Assembly (NCBI GenBank): GCA_964016875.1
Contig: OZ024718.1
Span: 39,992,406-40,056,405 of the forward strand
Reading direction: 5' to 3'
Source of the DNA: Fallopia convolvulus
Taxonomy: Eukaryota > Streptophyta > Magnoliopsida > Caryophyllales > Polygonaceae
DNA length: 64,000 nt
Both the position numbers and the translations under genes were made by a program. Shown here piece by piece: positions 33,540-45,489 of this stretch. Under the pieces are notes generated by a model. It was not told where the DNA came from. It saw nothing but the letters and a program-made list of their open reading frames with translations, and made no database searches. Within the stretch, counting starts at the first letter, position 1; every line of letters starts with the position of its first letter.

Positions 33540-34070
33540 TGTTAGATTTATTAAACCCGGTTTAGGAGAAAGGAAGGAACCGGGTTGAGTGACATGTATA
33601 TAAGCTAGGTCTCCTTTTTATTTTGGTAATGAAATGAAATAACAGATTACTCTGATTGGGCTTCATGTCCAACAACAAGACGTTTTGTTAGTGGTTTCTA
33701 CATTACTCTTGGAGGTTTAGGGTTCCAAATGTGCAACCTATACCGGTGAAGTGTGATTCTCAGGCTGCAATATACATAGTTAAGAACCCGGTCTTTCACG
33801 AAAGGACTAAACATGTAGACCTAGATTGTCACTATGTTAGAGCTAAGCTTTTAGAAGGATTGATTTCCTTAATTCATGTACCCACAAGTTTACAAATTGT
33901 TGATGTATTGACTAAATCTTTACCAAACACTTCTCATTCATTTGTAATATCCAAGTTGGGGTTGTTCCTTGTAATCAATCATCCTCCAACTGAAGGGGGA
34001 TGTTAGATTTAGTAAACCCGGTTTAGGAGAAAGGAAGGAAGCGGGTTGAGTGACATGTATATAAGTTGTC
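33540..34070 (+). mobile_element. Collapsed Copia element: LTR, RNase H end, LTR
   Basis: TGTTAGATTTATTAAACCCGG (33540) recurs as TGTTAGATTTAGTAAACCCGG (34001); both continue to GACATGTATATAAG. Between them, 33719-34000 encodes the end of a Copia RNase H (KCDSQAAIYIVKNPVFHERT, VDLDCHYVRAKL, VDVLTKSLP), then the polypurine tract GAAGGGGGA next to the right LTR. Everything from PBS to RT is missing. The right LTR diverges after about 34065. No TSD can be given. Confidence 0.8.
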
Positions 34071-34359
34071 TTCCTAATATAGCCAATATAGAGTTATGAT
34101 AATAATATTAGTATAAGTAATATTAGGAATATTATTATAATATAAGGATCGTAAATACTAATAAAAATTAAGGGCAAAGAGGTAAATGAAAAAAAAAATA
34201 CTTACGTGGCATAGTTAAGATGACGACACATATGATAGATGAATTCGACTTTAGTTATTCTATGAATACTAAAACACAATTGTGTTAATATGCACTTAAT
34301 GAATTATGGTAGTTTGTTTATGTGAATATATGTAATTGAGTAAATATATACTTTTATTG

Positions 34360-34740
34360 AATATGATAAACATGAAGATGAATACATCCATAAAATGGGA
34401 ATATGACCACTCAATTACATGAATATCATTAGATCGATTCTAATAAATATGAAAGTTCTATACATAATATTAGACCAAGTAGTGAATATCATCACCAAAT
34501 ACATGAATATCACTAGCTAGTAGCTAATATGGTAAAAATGGCAACCTAATTACATAAATATCACCAACTAATACAGTGAATATGGCTACCAATCACATAA
34601 CTATCACTAGCTAATATGATGAATATAAACCCCAAATTACATAAATATCACCAACTAATACAACAGATATGATCACTCAATTACATTATTATCACTAGAT
34701 AACAAGGTGAATATGATCACACAAGTACAAACATCAAGAA
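34360..34740. repeat. Degenerate AT-rich tandem repeats
   Basis: Phrases of the type ATGAATATCACTAGCTAATATG and CAATTACATGAATATCACC recur about every 30-60 bases. Similar GAATATCTCTTAA phrases continue to 35280. No coding content; probably the interior of an old AT-rich element. Confidence 0.6.
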
Positions 34741-35015
34741 TAAAAAAATGTATGATTATAATTCATTACCCTTATGTAGGCTCCATCTTCCTCAACTTCC
34801 TTCGATATTTTCCAACCATTTTTTACCTTAAAATAAAAAAGAGTATAAAAACATTTAGAACAATACTTAAAATCGCTTAAAAATAGTATGTATCATTTTT
34901 AATGGCATGAATACCATAATTCAATTACATGATTAATTATAAATATTAAGATACACAAAATATTGAATATCTATAGTTATCCATTAGCAATACACAACCA
35001 ACAACCAAAAAAATC

Positions 35016-35140
35016 CAGGGCGGCGGTTTGCCCTTCTTTCTTAGAATTGGTTAGTAAACCAATTCTCACCCGTTTACTGGTGCTCTAGGCTAATCCAAGT
35101 TGTACTTGGGCTACCCTAACTCTTACCAAATAAAAAAAAA
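35016..35140 (+). mobile_element. Short target-primed insertion (SINE or 5'-truncated LINE) with 15-bp TSD
   Basis: 125 bp, starting CAGGGCGGCGG and ending with a run of A. The 15-mer ACAACCAAAAAAATC flanks it on both sides (35001-35015 and 35141-35155). An A tail plus a long TSD shows target-primed reverse transcription. Text such as GGTGCTCTAGGCTAATCCAAG resembles LINE 3' tails more than a tRNA head, but the parent family is unclear. Confidence 0.7.
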
Positions 35141-35279
35141 ACAACCAAAAAAATCATTACACACATGGTAGTACTTGCAACAAAGACTAACAATTATGAA
35201 TATCTCTTAATATTCCAATGAATATCACTTTAAAAAATGACAAATACAACAACGAACACTAATCATGAATATCTCTTAA

Positions 35280-37119
35280 CTAGGTAAAAAACATAATTGA
35301 TGATTTTTGTAGGATTTCGGGTCAGAAAGTAAACTACACCAAATCTGCATTCCAAGCGTCTAAAAATATGAATGCACAACAAAGGAACATAGTCCACCAA
35401 ACGCTAGGAATCCCAACGATGACAAATATCAAAAAATATCTTGGATGCCCGATTATTAGCGGAAAAGTTAACAAAGATACCTTTAAGGAGTCCATAGGAA
35501 AGGCACAGAAACAGTTGACGAAATGGAAAGCAAACTCGCTCTCTCAAGAAGGGAGAACAACCCTGATTTGAGCCAATCTTGCAACAAAACCCAACTATGT
35601 AATGCAAAGTTTTATGCTCCCTAGCTCCATTCATGTCGAAATGGATAGGATTAACAGAGGTTTTTTCTAGAACAAAGATAGACAATATAAGCCACTCGTA
35701 GGATGGGACAAGATCTGCAAGCCAAAGGAAATGGGTGGATTAGGAATAAGGAAAACGGAACATATGAACAAAACGCAATAAATGAAATTACTATGGAAAA
35801 TCCTTGCAGAACCTAACAATATTTGGGTAAGGATAGTGACACAAAAATATCTTAAAAGCGATAGCCTCTTCACATATAAGCCAAAATAGAATATTTCATG
35901 GCAATGGAAAAAACTTATTCATCTTAGGGAAGAATTCTGCAAGGGACTTATATGGCAAGTCGAGGATGGAAAAACGATTAACTTTTGAAAGGATAGATGG
36001 ATTCTTGAAGGACCCTTACATCCTCATGTCAAGGACCCTTCAATGATTGAGGAAACATCGAAAGTTGTAGATTGGATATCAAATGATAAAACATGGAAAA
36101 TAGATCAATTAAGACAAGTTTTACCAAATGAAATAGTTGACCAAATCCAAACAATTGCCCTACCAGATGACCATATCCAAGATAGGCTCTACTATGCACC
36201 AAGCAAAAATGGGTGGTTTTCCACTGCTTCTGCAATCGAGCTAATTACTAACATAGAGGGACAAACTCCACAAACCATATACTTACTAAGTGCCCGTACA
36301 TGACCTATATAACAAATAAAGTAAGCCCAAACACGTCCCAAGTAATTAGAGGATTTGATCCTGATAACAAATCACCAAGGGTAATTCTGAAGGAACTTAA
36401 ACAACTGCTAGGAAAAAAGGAGTTCAGAGAAATGGCGGTTATTTGGTGGAGTGTTTGGCATCAATGAAACAAACTAACATTTCAGCAAGATCAGTGCGAT
36501 GGTATTCAGGATTTGACAAGATATATCCAAACTCAAATAAAAAACTGGGAGAAGGCAAAACACTATTCGGAAGATGAGGAAAGTAATGAACATGAATTGG
36601 AAAAAACCTAATCAAGACCAAGTCAAAATCAACTTTGATGCATCTAGGTTTTCTAATAACCAAGAAACGGGTGGAATCGTACTAAGGAACCACATTGGCC
36701 AGATAATCGACTTGAAAACATGTAACTTTGGAAAAATATCAGCTTTAAAAGCCGAAGCTATGGCCTTCCGAGAAGCTATTTGGGAAGTGAAAAATAGGAA
36801 TTTAAGAAAGGTTGTTATTGAAGGAGACAACCTTCAGGTTATTAATGCGTTCAAAGGGATAATTAAATGTCTTTGGGAGAGATTGAATTAATAATATCCG
36901 ATATCCTTGTCTCCACTTTCGGAAATCATGATTTACATATTAACCATATTACTAGAGATTGTAATGCTGTGGTCGATAAAATTGCTAAATTGGGCCACAG
37001 TCTCCCCATCGAGGTCATTTAGACTCACACAAAACTTCATGTTCTCATCCAAAAGGATGCTCTAGGACGCCCTCTGTGATGGAGTGCATCCTAATCCTTA
37101 CCTAATCAAAAAAATGAAA
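35280..37119 (+). mobile_element. 5'-truncated L1-type LINE
   Basis: Starts inside the RT domain (DFCRISGQKVNYTKSAF at about 35305) and continues through YLGCPIISGK, GLGIRKTEHMN, W.W.W-type RT C-terminus and zf-RVT-like text, then an RNase H domain (36590-37020). Many stops and frame changes. The tail is CCTAATCAAAAAAATGAAA, and the 9-mer ATCTCTTAA lies on both sides (35271-35279 and 37120-37128). The same 9-mer also occurs in the local repeat at 35206, which weakens it as a TSD. Confidence 0.85.
36574..37020 (+). pseudogene. LINE RNase H domain (RVT_3 type)
   Basis: The frame 36574-36891 contains INFDASRF (first Asp), LKAEAMAFREA (Glu) and VVIEGDNLQVI (Asp), the catalytic acidic residues of plant LINE RNase H. 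After a frameshift near 36890 the text HITRDCNAVVDKIAKLGH supplies the last helix. The domain is thus nearly complete but interrupted. Confidence 0.8.
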
Positions 37120-38055
37120 ATCTCTTAAATATACAATGAAAAAAACTTAAAAAAATGAAGAATATGGAACTAGATGGATCCAAAAAATATTGAAAGAGAG
37201 ATCGATCGATATCAATGAGATCAAGTATCCATATTATATAAAGTGAAAAAACTAGCAGTAGCGAAATCAAATCAAGATTTACAAATGCAACAGAAATTAA
37301 TCAAAATCTAAAGGCTTTAATTACAAATCGGCTTCACCTACTTTGTAAAATCACAAAACAATTATAATAAAGATAAGAACGTGATCTGTTTAATGAGAAA
37401 CGATATCACGAGCATCAAAATTCTCATAAATAACAAAAAATCATTACACAAATTTGCAAAAATAATAGGTAAATATGAAATCGATGAGCTATTTGTATGA
37501 CCTGTTCGGATATTGCAGATGAGGGGATACGAAAAACCAAAGCTTCAATGGCGATCTCAAAACCCTCACAATTTCAATTTCAAATATTGCCAGATTTATG
37601 AAAATTCGACAACGTTGAAGGATAGAGAGATAGAAAGGGAATGTAGGTGAAATTCTTCACCAGGTAATATATATTCTTCTCTAATCTTCTTCGATTACTA
37701 AATGTTGTGTTCAATGGTATAAACCTCCAATTTGACTCATGCGTATATTTGGGAGTGAGTGTAAGATATTGAGTATTAATTAAATTCTAAAAAAATCCCA
37801 AAATGATGAAATCTGGTGCAACGCAACTACAACACAATTATGCACCCATTATTTCTTAATCTCGTCTGTTGAAAAATTCTGATCTAAGAGCTCTTATTCT
37901 TACTCGTTTTTCTCCTTAAAGAGGACGTCTACCAAAACCTAATACTATTTCGTTATTTATATACTTTTGAGTATTTAGAGCTTTAGATTTTTAATTATAG
38001 AATCTTCAGCGGATGGATTGTAAGAATATTAGAGGTCAAAAAGAAGAAACTATTT
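37120..38055. other. AT-rich intergenic DNA
   Basis: No open frame, LTR or TIR was recognised. The sequence is AT-rich with scattered poly-A runs. Confidence 0.5.
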
Positions 38056-38063
38056 GTTTGAAG

Positions 38064-38490
38064 TAGGGATGTTCAACGGGTCAGGTCGCTCGCGACTCGA
38101 ATAGACCCGACCCACAATTTGCGGGTTGCAGGTCGACCCGCGACCCGTGCAGGTCGGGTCACATGTTGATATTTTTTATTTTGCGGGTCGGGTCGGGTAG
38201 AGCTCGTGCGGGTCGACCATATTTTAAAAAATAATATATTTTTAATAATTTTAATAACATATAAAATATTTTTTATAAAAATCCATTGGGTTTACCTGCA
38301 GACCCAACGAATTTTTTTATAGAAAAACATTTTTCGGGTTTGTGGGTAAAAAATCATTTTTTGACTCTATTGGCTTAGTCAAACGAGTCAAATGGGTCGA
38401 CAAGCTACCCAACCTACAGGTCGGGTTGCGAGTCAAATATTTTTTTCGCGGGTCGCGGGTCAGGTCAACTCGACCTGTTGACCATCCCTA
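38064..38490. mobile_element. hAT MITE with perfect 8-bp TSD
   Basis: 427 bp. Left end TAGGGATGTTCAAC, right end reverse complement TAGGGATGGTCAAC. GTTTGAAG flanks both sides exactly (38056-38063 and 38491-38498). Subterminal sequence is packed with GGGTCGGGTCG/CGACCCG arrays as in the element at 123-792. No ORF. Confidence 0.92.
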
Positions 38491-38537
38491 GTTTGAAGGG
38501 AAAATAATCAATGCTGTATGAAATATAACTATATAAG

Positions 38538-38795
38538 TATAGGCACATCAGTGACATCTTTACTGTAGCTTTGTAAGTCACTTAAGTGGCGGTTTATAGT
38601 AGGAGTATAAATAGTTCTTTATTAGTAGTAGTCAGACTTTGAATTTATTTCTTCCTGAATAAGGATGCTTCTAGAGCACTTTTCCCGCTCCTTTGAGAGA
38701 GTGAATTGATCTCGCATTGTTCATCATCGATCTACATATTGCTTGTTCTCTTTTGCTTCCTTTTGATTCTCTGATTAAGATTCAAAGAATTTACA
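38538..38795 (+). repeat. 5' LTR of Copia-3
   Basis: 258 bp. Both LTRs start TATAGG rather than TG, and both end TTACA. The TSD supports this start. It contains AGGAGTATAAATAGTTC (38600-38616), a good TATA box. Confidence 0.82.
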
Positions 38796-38807
38796 TGGCA
38801 TCAGAGC
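38796..38807 (+). promoter_or_regulatory. Primer-binding site of Copia-3
   Basis: TGGCATCAGAGC directly follows the LTR and differs from the initiator tRNA-Met PBS by one base. Confidence 0.85.
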
Positions 38808-39828
38808 TGATCAGGTGTGATCATGTTCAGTTTGTTTGAGATCCTTGTTGTTCGGAGCAAGAAAACCAACCGGGAACCGACACCGACGCCGAGGATAGAG
38901 TCGGGGGCGTGTCGGTGTCGAGTGAGGATGTGCCATTTCCGTCGGGCACTTCTCCCATTTTGTCAGGCCATATTTTGGGAGGGCCTTCTACTCACCAAAT
39001 GGAGAACAAAGATACCAAGAAATCCCATGAAAGGTGTGTGGAGCCAGCCAAGCGCCGAGAGCCTCCTTGTGATGCTACCATCGTGTGCCAAGGGCAAAGT
39101 CCGATGCTCATGCCTTACAAGAAGACCTCAAAGTTGGCCTTTTGACCTATGGAGTGCCGAGGGAAAGTCCAAGTAAAGTGTGGTCCCTTTTGGTGGCCAT
39201 TGGTCTAGCTGCGCTGACGCCATGATGCTCGGTGTATGCTTATTTTGAAGGCCATGTGTGTGTGTGTGTGGTTGTTTTATGAGTTGTAAGGGTTTTTTGT
39301 AAACATTTGGAAACTTTGGTTCATTTCGAAAACAACTCCTTACTTGTGGGAGGTTGAGGTTAGATGTCTACGTGGGGTTAAAAGGGTTAAAAAGCTCCTT
39401 TTCTCCTTAGACAAGTTTTGAAGACAAACATTCCAAAGCCTTGTCTCCCCTTTGAAAATGTGTTTTATCTTTGTTTTTGAATCAAAATTCAGATTTTGAT
39501 TCCTTGGTTTGTGAGTCATATCAATCAAAATCCGAAGGTAGATCGTGGTGAGTCATATCCTCGATTGATCTTCCTAGTTCGAGTAGATCAGAGGTAAGTC
39601 ATATCCTTTGCCCTACTTGTTCATATCATGCCCTTAACCATCAATTTCAATCACTTCCATCCTCACAATTTTTTCCACAACATCCTCCAAAACCGTTCTC
39701 AAAATCTCCCTCAAGATCGCCTACAATTGATTTCAAGATCATCCATCAAGATTGCTTGGATTGTGTCGGGATTGCCTTTCGTTGAAATCAACAACAAGAT
39801 CCTCATCACTAGGTTGTCAAAATTGTTG
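38808..39828 (+). other. Unassigned Copia-3 internal sequence
   Basis: Expected to hold gag and protease, but no such motif is seen. A 119-codon and an overlapping 78-codon frame (38817-39176) have no recognisable content. A short TG-repeat lies at 39247-39269. From 39480 to 39640 the phrase GTGAGTCATATC recurs. It may be an unrelated insertion that replaced gag. Confidence 0.4.
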
Positions 39829-39833
39829 CTTGA

Positions 39834-40762
39834 TGTTGGATTGTAACGTGTTATTTAACACACATGGAACTAGCAATGTTCCCTGAGCAGCTAAAATAAC
39901 AGAAGCATGAACAAGGTATTTAGAGAGGAATACTTTATGTCCAACCAACAAGTCGTAGAAAGAAAAACCTCTACTCCTGAGAATCCTTCTCAAAGGATTT
40001 CATAGTTCACTAATGTATTAAGCTTCAACGGTTACAAGGCAAGTCCAGTTCCTAGGTAACTACGACACCAACTAAAGTTCAACCAACTAGACTTCTACAA
40101 CCCTAAACGTAAACCTAAAACTAATAATGAACTGCCAACCTGAGTAATTAAACTCTCATGTGGAATCTTCACCTGAAAATACCATAAACACACGAACAAC
40201 TCTTAAGTTCTCACTTCTCAATTGTTCGCAGTCTTCAACAACTTCAAAAACCACACTTTAACCATAGCTAACCTACCCTATTTATCGAGCATCCTCCGAA
40301 TCTGATCTCAATCACAACTTGCCTAATTGTGATGATATTCCATACGGAAGATCTCGCCAAAATCGGATTAAAGAAATATAAAACCTCTCTAAATCTTCAA
40401 TTGTTCGAATATTTCCCATAATCGAATGCTCTTGATTTTATCTAATTTTATCTTGTATCCTTATCCAAATCCTGCATATTTGATCTCGTCTTCTCACAAA
40501 TGATCCACTCTTACCTGTGAATCTTCTTCGCAATCGTTCATTCAAGATCTGGTAACTTACCAAATATAGAAAATCGTGTATCTTCCTACAAAGGTTTTCC
40601 AGATCGTCACTCGTTCCCTCTGTCATTCCTCACAACGTTCCATCACTCTTGACGACGTTCTTGTAGTGTTCCTAAAATACTTTGTTTGAAAAACACATTA
40701 AACCAACAAAGTTTGTCAATGTCAAAACTAAGAGAAACCATGGAACAATGAATGTTCCAACA
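39834..40762 (-). mobile_element. Solo LTR with perfect TSD, nested in Copia-3
   Basis: 929 bp bounded by TGTTGGATTG and GTTCCAACA, an LTR-type TGTTGGA/TCCAACA inverted terminus. CTTGA flanks both sides (39829-39833 and 40763-40767). On the minus strand GATAAATAGGG (from about 40287) would serve as TATA region, and the text ends in CGTTACAATCCAACA. No internal domain remains, so it arose by LTR-LTR recombination. The sequence style is close to SIRE-type Copia LTRs. Confidence 0.82.
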
Positions 40763-40767
40763 CTTGA

Positions 40768-41050
40768 TAATTAAAGGGATTACACATGAGAGATCGACTC
40801 TTGGAGTGCCTGAGAAAAATGGAAGGGTTGAATGCAAGCATAGACATCTTGTTGAGGTAGCAAGAGCTATTAGGATTCATGCAGGATTGCGATTGAGATT
40901 TGGGGGGTACTGCATATTCTCGGCTACCCATTTGATTAATTTGTTACCTTTTGTAGTTCTTCAATGGTCTACACAAGATATTTTGCACACAAAAGAACCT
41001 TCTTATGAGAATTTAAGAGCGGTCGGTTGTTTGTATTTTGCTTTACAACT
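40768..41050 (+). pseudogene. Copia-3 integrase fragment (left of Athila-2)
   Basis: Reads TLGVPEKNGRVECKHRHLVE, ATHLINLLPF and YENLRAVGCLYFAL, the integrase core end of Copia elements. The frame is open and stops at the Athila-2 insertion point. The text after Athila-2 (49399 on) continues it in the same frame. Confidence 0.88.
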
Positions 41051-42529
41051 TGATGTCATCTAGTTTTGCATGGTTTTTCATTAGCATTTAGGATTAGATT
41101 TCATCCTTTTCTAGCTTAGGCTTTGCATTTTGTGTTGATTTCTAGTATTATTCGTGGTATGGTTATCTACACAAGCTTTGTTTGCATTTTCAGGTTTTTG
41201 GGGGTGTTTTCGGGTCTTAAAGATGGTTAAGGAGCTTAATGATATTAGAGGAGTCAAAGAGTGGTGAAACAAGCCTTTGAGGGTGCTCATGGGACAAGAA
41301 TATGAGGTTAAAAGAAGTGTTAGAGACGAGCCAACAAACCAGAGATGAAGGTAGAGACGAGAAAAAGAGGAGAAAGTTGACTATGTGCTCGTCTCGGTCG
41401 AGACGAGGCTCGTCTCGGTCGAAACGGCGGACAGGCAGCCGCGAGTCACTTGTTTTCTTGTGCGAGGGGCCATCTTTTATGTTATATTTTTGGATATTTT
41501 TAGCCTTTAATATAAATACTCTTTAGAAAACTCTTTTAGGGGGACCTTTTTTTAATGCATTATTATTATTTCTAATTTCAAGTAGAGAGAAGAGAGAAAT
41601 TTCTAGGGTTTGAGTTTTACGCTATTTCAAGTTGGGATTTTTGCACTTTTGGATCTACCTTTGATTCTTCAATTGAATCTCTAGTAAGTTTCTCTTTCAA
41701 TTATTGTTATTATTCTTATTCCATGTTTGATTTTATTGTTTTGATCATGAATTTAATTATGCTAGGCTAAACTCTATAGTTTTAGGGTTTGGTTGATCCC
41801 AACGATGTGAAGCGGATTAGATTCAATATCTTTTTCTTGAATTGAGTTGGAAAACTAATATGATTTGATTCTAGGGGCGTAATCTAATAGGTTTAAACTT
41901 GTGAGAGTCTTGTTTAGGTTGCGCATCGAGAGGTGGTAGTCTAAGTAAGTAAACAAAATAGAGGGAACACATCGAGAGGTGGTTCTATCTATTTGGAAAA
42001 ACTAGAATTGAACTTGAGAAGTAGTTTCTCATGTGGTTAATTGTCATAGAACTTCTAGGTGATTGACTCAAGTTTGATGCATCACGAGAGTGGGGCAAGT
42101 TTGGTTTATCATCTAGATTTCTAAATGCTTAAAGGGTTTCTATCGGTTTTGTTTCTTCACGAGAGTGGGTTCTTAATTTGATAGAAGTACATTAAGTTAA
42201 ACTTTGCGAAAAGTTAATTTATGACATTAGACAATAACCTTCATAAGAAAATATCCAACTCAGTTTAGGTAGAAGTGCGATTCAAACTCCGTGGATCAAA
42301 GTTGTGGGGATTCCTTACCTTGGAACTTTGCATTCTCATATATTTCTACATCACTATTTACTTGTTTTACTTGTTTTTAATAGTTAGAATTACTTCACAA
42401 TCATTATATTTGGCTTAGGAACTTGTTTCTAGAATTTACTAAAACAGATATAATCCCCGTGATTCGATCCTGATCTACTACTACAATAGATCTTGAATTC
42501 TTGTGAGTGTGTGGGAAACCATCACATCA
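41051..42529 (+). repeat. 5' LTR of Athila-2
   Basis: 1479 bp. Differs from 47922-49398 at only scattered positions, so insertion is fairly recent relative to its host. It carries two GTCTCGGTCGAGAC palindromes (41391-41422). TTTAATATAAATACTC near 41507 is a probable TATA box. Confidence 0.95.
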
Positions 42530-42534
42530 AGTTT

Positions 42535-42550
42535 TGGCGCCGTTGCCGGG
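42535..42550 (+). promoter_or_regulatory. Primer-binding site of Athila-2
   Basis: TGGCGCCGTTGCCGGG, the canonical tRNA-Asp PBS of Athila/Tat Gypsy elements, five bases after the LTR. Confidence 0.93.
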
Positions 42551-45167
42551 AAAATGGGTGAGCCCTTTCCATGTTGTGCCTAAGAAGGGTAGGTTAACGG
42601 TTGTCAAAAATGAAAATGATGAGTTGATTCCTACTAGGACCGTCACTGGGTGGAGAATGTGCATTGATTACAGGAAGTTGAACACGGCCACTAGAAAAGA
42701 TCATTTTCCTCTTCCTTTTATCGATCAAGTTCTTGAAAGACTAGCTATGCATGCTTATTTTTGTTATTTAGATGGGTATAGTGGGTTTTGGCAAATTCCC
42801 ATTCACCCCGAGGACCAAGAAAAGACTACTTTCACATGCCCTTGTGGCACTTTTGCCTATAGGAGAATGCCTTTTGGTCTTTGTAATGCTCCTGCTACCT
42901 TCCAAAGATGCATGATGGCTATATTTTCCGATATGAATGAAGATATTATGGAAGTATTTATGGATGACTTTTCTGTCTATGGCACTACTTTTGAGACTTG
43001 TTTGATTAATCTGGCTAAAGTGTTGAAAAGATGTGAAGAGTCTAACCTTGTGCTAAACTGGGAAAAATGTCACTTTATGGTTAATGAAGACATTGTCCTA
43101 GGACATTTAGTTTCTAATAGAGGAATAGAAGTGGATCGTGCTAAAATTGAACTCATTGAAAAGATGCCACCCCCTACCTCTATAAAAGGAATTAGAACTT
43201 TTTTAGGACATGCTGGCTTTTATAGGAGATTTATTAAGGATTTCTCAAAAATTGCTAAGCCTTTGACTAACCTATTATTGAAGGATGTAGCCTTCCATTT
43301 TTCTCCCTAGTGTCTTGAGTCATTTAACAGGTTGAAAAAGGAGTTGGTGTCGGCCCCTATCATGCAATCTCCAGACTGGGACCTCCCATTTGAGGTCATG
43401 TGTGATGCTAGTGCTTTTGTTGTTGGTGTTGTCCTTGGCCAAAGGAAAGACAAGAAGCTTCATGCCATCTATTACGCTAGCAAAACACTTGATGAGGCTC
43501 AGATGAATTACACTACCACTGAGAAAGAGTTGCTTGCTGTTGTGTTTTCCTTTGAGAAATTTCGGTCCTACTTGGTGGGTTCCAAGGTTATTGTCTATGC
43601 CGATCATGCTGCTGTCCGCTATTTGATGCAGAAAAAGGATGCTAAGCCTCGTCTTATTCGGTGGATTTTGTTGCTCTAAGAGTTCGATTTGGAGATTAGG
43701 GATAAAAAGGGTGCTGAAAATTTGGTAGCTGACCACTTATCAAGGCTCCTTTTGGAGCAAATTGAGGAGAAGAAGTGTGAAATGCCAATTGATGATTCCT
43801 TCCCTGATGATCATTTATTTGGCATCACTTTGGCTCATGATATGGAAGAAGTGAGACGTGTTTCTGATGAAGATACTCCTTGGTATGCTAATTTTGTGAA
43901 TTATCTTGTTTGTAGAGAGCTTCCACCGGGTCTCACATATCATCAAAAGAAGAAATTCCTACACGATGTGCGCCAATATTTTTGGGATGAGCCCTTTCTC
44001 TTGAAACAGGGCAGTGATCTGATATTTAGAAGATGCATTCCTTATGAAGAAGTTGAGAGTGTGATCCGACATTGTCATTCTTTACCTACTGGGGGTCATG
44101 CAAAAGCCTTCAAGACTACTGCAAAGATTCTTGAATCCGGTCTCTATTGGCCTACCATGTTTAAAGATGTGCAGAAATTTGTTGTGTCTTATGATGAGTG
44201 CCAACGAGCAGGAAATATTTCTTGGAAGAATGAGATGCCACTTAATGGTATTTTGGAGGTTGAGCTCTTTGATGTTTGGGGAATCGACTTCATGGGTCTG
44301 TTTCCTAATTCCGGACCTTAGAAATACATTCTAGTGGTTGTTGACTATGTTTCTAAGTGGGTGGAAGCCATAGCCACTCCCACTAATGATTCTAGGGTGG
44401 TAGCCAAGTTTATGAAGTCCACCATATTCCCTAGATTTGGAGTTCCTCGTGTTCTTATTAGTGATGGAGGATCACATTTCATTGAGAGGAGCTTTGAGAC
44501 ACTTTTGAAGAAGTATGGGGTAAATCACCGAATTGCTACTCCCTACCATCCTCAAACAAGTGGTCAGGTTGAGGTCTCTAACCGGCAAATTAAAAGCATC
44601 TTGGAGAAAACTGTGTCCCGATCAAGGAAAGATTGGGCAATGAAGCTTGATGATGCTTTGTGAGCCTATAGAACTGCATATAAGACTCCCCTTGGTACTA
44701 CTCCTTACCGGCTTGTTTATGGGAAGTCTTGTCATTTACCGGTTGAGCTTGAGCACAAGGCGTTTTGGGCAGTTAAGACGCTTAACTTTCAATTAGAAGC
44801 AGCCGGTGAAAAGAGGAAATTGCAACTCCAAGAACTCGAGGAGTTGAGGCTTGAAGCTTATGAGAATGCTCGGATTTACAAGGAAAGAACCAAAAGGTGG
44901 CATGATAAGAGGATTACTCCCAAGGAGTTCAAGGAAGGCGATCTAGTTTTGCTCTACAATTCTTGCCTAAAACTATTTCCTGGAAAGTTGAAGTCAAGAT
45001 GGAGCGGTCCTTATTTTGTAAAGAAGGTACATCCTTATGGCGCGGTCGATATATGGAGTGAAGAGAAAGGCGAATTCAAGGTAAATGGTCAACGCCTAAA
45101 GATTTATCATTCATCCGAGCCAATTGAGGTAATGTCTTCCTTAGACTTGCTCATTCCACATGCTTAA
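42551..45167 (+). pseudogene. Athila-2 RT-RNase H-integrase, one frame with four stops
   Basis: The PBS is followed immediately by the N-terminus of RT (WVSPFHVVPKKG). One frame then runs to 45167, broken only by stops at 43308, 43677, 44319 and 44661; no frameshift. RT: WRMCIDYRKLN, YLDGYSGFWQIPI, FMDDFSVYG with both catalytic Asp. RNase H: MCDASAFVVGVVLGQ, TTEKELLAVVFSF, YADHAAVRYL. Integrase: HCHSLPTGGHAKAF zinc finger, VWGIDFMGLF, TPYHPQTSGQVEVSNRQIKS, then KSRWSGPYFVKKV at the C-terminus. Gag and protease, present in Athila-1, are missing. The product cannot be made whole, so mobilisation would need help in trans. Confidence 0.93.
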
Positions 45168-45203
45168 AAAGATGTACTTGGTCAAGCTAATGACCTTAAA
45201 GAA

Positions 45204-45224
45204 GCGCTTCTCGGAAGGCAACCC
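45204..45224 (+). other. Conserved block after Athila integrase
   Basis: GCGCTTCTCGGAAGGCAACC plus C, 37 bases after the pol stop; counterpart of 16490-16510 in Athila-1. Confidence 0.6.
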
Positions 45225-45319
45225 GAGGCTTTTTCTTTTATTTTTTTATTTTTTCTTGTTACAAAAACACAATCAAAAATAAAAAAAAATAATAAAAATC
45301 CGGAATTTAGCCATGATGC

Positions 45320-45435
45320 CTTAGAGACGGGAGCGTCTCTGTCGAGACGCCTGGCATCTCGATCAAGACCTGAGGGTCTTTGCTCTCCGCAGGCCGTCTC
45401 GATCAAGACGGGAGTCGTCTCGGTCGAGACGGCGG
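45320..45435 (+). repeat. Cluster of GTCTCGGTCGAGAC-type palindromes in Athila-2
   Basis: Four or more 14-16-bp copies (GTCTCTGTCGAGACG, ATCTCGATCAAGACC, GTCTCGATCAAGACG, GTCTCGGTCGAGACG) within about 115 bases. Further copies lie in both LTRs. Not found outside this element by eye. Confidence 0.78.
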
Positions 45436-45489
45436 TATTTTTCGAAAAATAAATTTAAAAAAAATTTATGATAAAACCTAAAAAAACAT

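Noticed and set aside
34360..34740. Possible CRISPR-like spaced repeats
   Set aside because: Repeats are degenerate, AT-rich and unevenly spaced; plant nuclear context.
38817..39176. 119-codon frame after the Copia-3 PBS
   Set aside because: In the place of gag but lacks UBN2 or zinc-knuckle features; an overlapping frame is open too. Not called as a gene.
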